Assembly: GCA_946617545.1 (NCBI GenBank)
Contig: CAMOKK010000084.1
Coordinates: 1 to 6,101, forward strand
Length of the DNA: 6,101 bases
Reading direction: 5' to 3'
From: an uncultured Bacteroidales bacterium
GTDB lineage: Bacteria; Bacteroidota; Bacteroidia; Bacteroidales; UBA932
Notes under the pieces: model-generated
Databases searched by the model: none
What the model was told of the DNA's origin: nothing
The model's input: the letters and a program-made list of their open reading frames with translations, nothing else
Shown here: positions 4,879 to 6,101 of the stretch, piece by piece
How positions within the stretch are numbered: position 1 is the stretch's first letter
Layout of the letters: every line of letters starts with the position of its first letter
Position numbers and translations under genes: made by a program

Positions 4879-6101
4879 CTACTTGGCGAAAGCGTAGGAG
4901 AAACCCGGGATGCGGTCCCAGGCACCGCGGGTGAAATCCGGCACCTCCACGGGCGCACAGCCGTTCTCCAGGGAGATGCGGGAAAGTTCCGTGACGCAGC
5001 ACCACTCGGCCAGGTCATACACATCCATGTCCAAGGGCAGACCGTTGTTCAGGCAGTACACCAGGCGGTAGTCCATGATAAAGTCCATGCCGCCGTGGCC
5101 GCCCACCTCCCTGGCCAGGGCCTCCAGCTCCGGGGTAAGGATGGGATTGCGGTATTGCGCCATCAGCTGCTCCAGGGATTCGCCCCTGTAAACCTTTTCG
5201 CCGCCCAGGTTCTGATAGTCCGCTTGGGAAGCCCCCTCGCTGCGCAGGCAGATTTCCGCCACGGGATACTTGCCCGCATAGCCGTCCGTTCCCACCAGCT
5301 GGTACATGCGGCTGTAGGGGCGCGGAGTAAGCACATCGTGCTCCAGGAGAATGGTCTTGCCCTTGGCGGTACGGAGCATGGTCATGGTCACGTCTCCGGC
5401 GGCAAAGTCAGACCCCATACCGGCCGCCCGGGCGTGCTTGGGCCCGTTGAAAGGGTCCGTGTCCATGGCCACCAGGGTGGTAAGACGGTCTCCGCGGTGG
5501 ATATCGAGGGCCTGGCATACGGGGCCGAACCCGTGCGTGGGATAGAGGTCTCCCCTGTGCTTGCTGTTGAAGTCCAGACGCCAGTTGTTCCAGTAAGCCT
5601 TCCAGTAAGGGTCCAGGTTGTGGTTGTAGGCGCCCTCGGCATGGATAATCTCCCCGAAAACGCCCGCCTGGGCCATGGTGAGGGCCGTCATTTCAAAGAA
5701 GTCGTAGCAGCAGTTTTCCAGAATCATGCAGTGCCTGCGGGTGCGCTCGGCGGTGTCCACCAGGTCCCAGCAGGCCTGGAGCGTTTCGGCCGACGGCACC
5801 TCGATGGCCACATGCTTGCCATGCTCCATGGCATACAGGGCCACCGGAACATGATGAATCCAGTCCGTGCAGATATACACCAGGTCCACGGAAGGGTCTT
5901 CGCAAAGAGCCTTGTAAGACTCCTCCTCTCCGCTGTATATATGGGCCGACAAGCCCTTCCCTTCCAGATAGGCCAGGCTCTTGCAGGCCCGGTCAGGTTC
6001 CACGTCGCACAAGGCGGCCACATGGCAGCCGGGCACAAAGCTCAGGCGCTGGACAGCGCTGCTTCCCCGCATACCCAGGCCCACCACGCCGATGCCCACA
6101 T
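4879..6101 (-). CDS. GH109 family alpha-N-acetylgalactosaminidase, 5' end outside window
   Basis: This is a Gfo/Idh/MocA-fold protein of glycoside hydrolase family 109. Family members use tightly bound NAD+ to cleave alpha-GalNAc (for example blood group A antigen or mucin-type glycans) by transient oxidation and elimination. Visible residues, counted from the codon at 6099: Rossmann motif GLGMRG 7-12, AIEVP 98-102, LENCCYDFFE 127-136, HNLDPYWKAYWNNWR 160-174, HRGDLYPTHGFG 181-192 with the Tyr and His of the active-site YPTHG, GGHGGMDFIMDYRLVYCL 333-350, and DMDVYDLAEWCC 357-368. The end PDFTRGAW...YAFAK is typical. The codon at 6099 is GTG and is probably an internal valine before the first strand. 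The true start, and any signal peptide, lies beyond the window, so the cell compartment is unknown. The stop is TAG at 4879-4881, directly against the ATPase stop on the other strand. Confidence 0.92.
   Translation of the reverse strand, partial: VGIGVVGLGMRGSSAVQRLSFVPGCHVAALCDVEPDRACKSLAYLEGKGLSAHIYSGEEESYKALCEDPSVDLVYICTDWIHHVPVALYAMEHGKHVAIEVPSAETLQACWDLVDTAERTRRHCMILENCCYDFFEMTALTMAQAGVFGEIIHAEGAYNHNLDPYWKAYWNNWRLDFNSKHRGDLYPTHGFGPVCQALDIHRGDRLTTLVAMDTDPFNGPKHARAAGMGSDFAAGDVTMTMLRTAKGKTILLEHDVLTPRPYSRMYQLVGTDGYAGKYPVAEICLRSEGASQADYQNLGGEKVYRGESLEQLMAQYRNPILTPELEALAREVGGHGGMDFIMDYRLVYCLNNGLPLDMDVYDLAEWCCVTELSRISLENGCAPVEVPDFTRGAWDRIPGFSYAFAK

Noticed and set aside
6097..6099. GTG at 6099-6097 as the start codon of the GH109 gene
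   Set aside because: The frame is still open at the window edge and family members have residues before this strand, so the GTG is more likely an internal valine. The ATG at 6101-6099 is out of frame.

Overview
The window looks like a chromosomal segment from a GC-rich member of the Bacteroidota, most likely an uncultured gut-type Bacteroidales. Four things suggest this. The tyrS promoter contains a perfect Bacteroidota -7 element (TAnnTTTG). Shine-Dalgarno sequences are absent before the genes. A ribosome-binding factor is followed by a LolC/E-type permease, an order I recall from Bacteroides. The last gene is a GH109 glycosidase of the type common in gut Bacteroidota. The placement is inference; no rRNA or other phylogenetic marker was compared.

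Bases 1-429 hold no convincing gene. Bases 47-185 form a long imperfect inverted repeat with two 33-nt arms, built around repeated GTCGCAGG units. A separate 13-bp perfect hairpin lies at 237-269, a GC-rich hairpin with a short direct repeat at about 340-372, and the tyrS promoter at 402-409.

Bases 430-4878 carry five plus-strand genes that read as one operon: tyrS (tyrosyl-tRNA synthetase), rbfA (30S maturation factor), an FtsX/LolC-E-type ABC permease, a FecCD-type metal-chelate or corrinoid permease and its ABC ATPase. The last three overlap or nearly overlap. The two short gaps flanking rbfA are filled by copies of an interspersed repeat. These copies supply the stop codons of tyrS and rbfA, and one also supplies the start codon of the permease. 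No substrate-binding protein for the FecCD importer is present.

Bases 4879-6101 carry a minus-strand GH109 family enzyme (NAD-dependent alpha-N-acetylgalactosaminidase type). Its stop codon abuts the ATPase stop codon with no base between them, and its 5' end runs off the window. The coding content is familiar. The least explained items are the long inverted repeat, the repeat that punctuates the operon, and the ATPase lacking a segment between Walker A and the Q-loop region.
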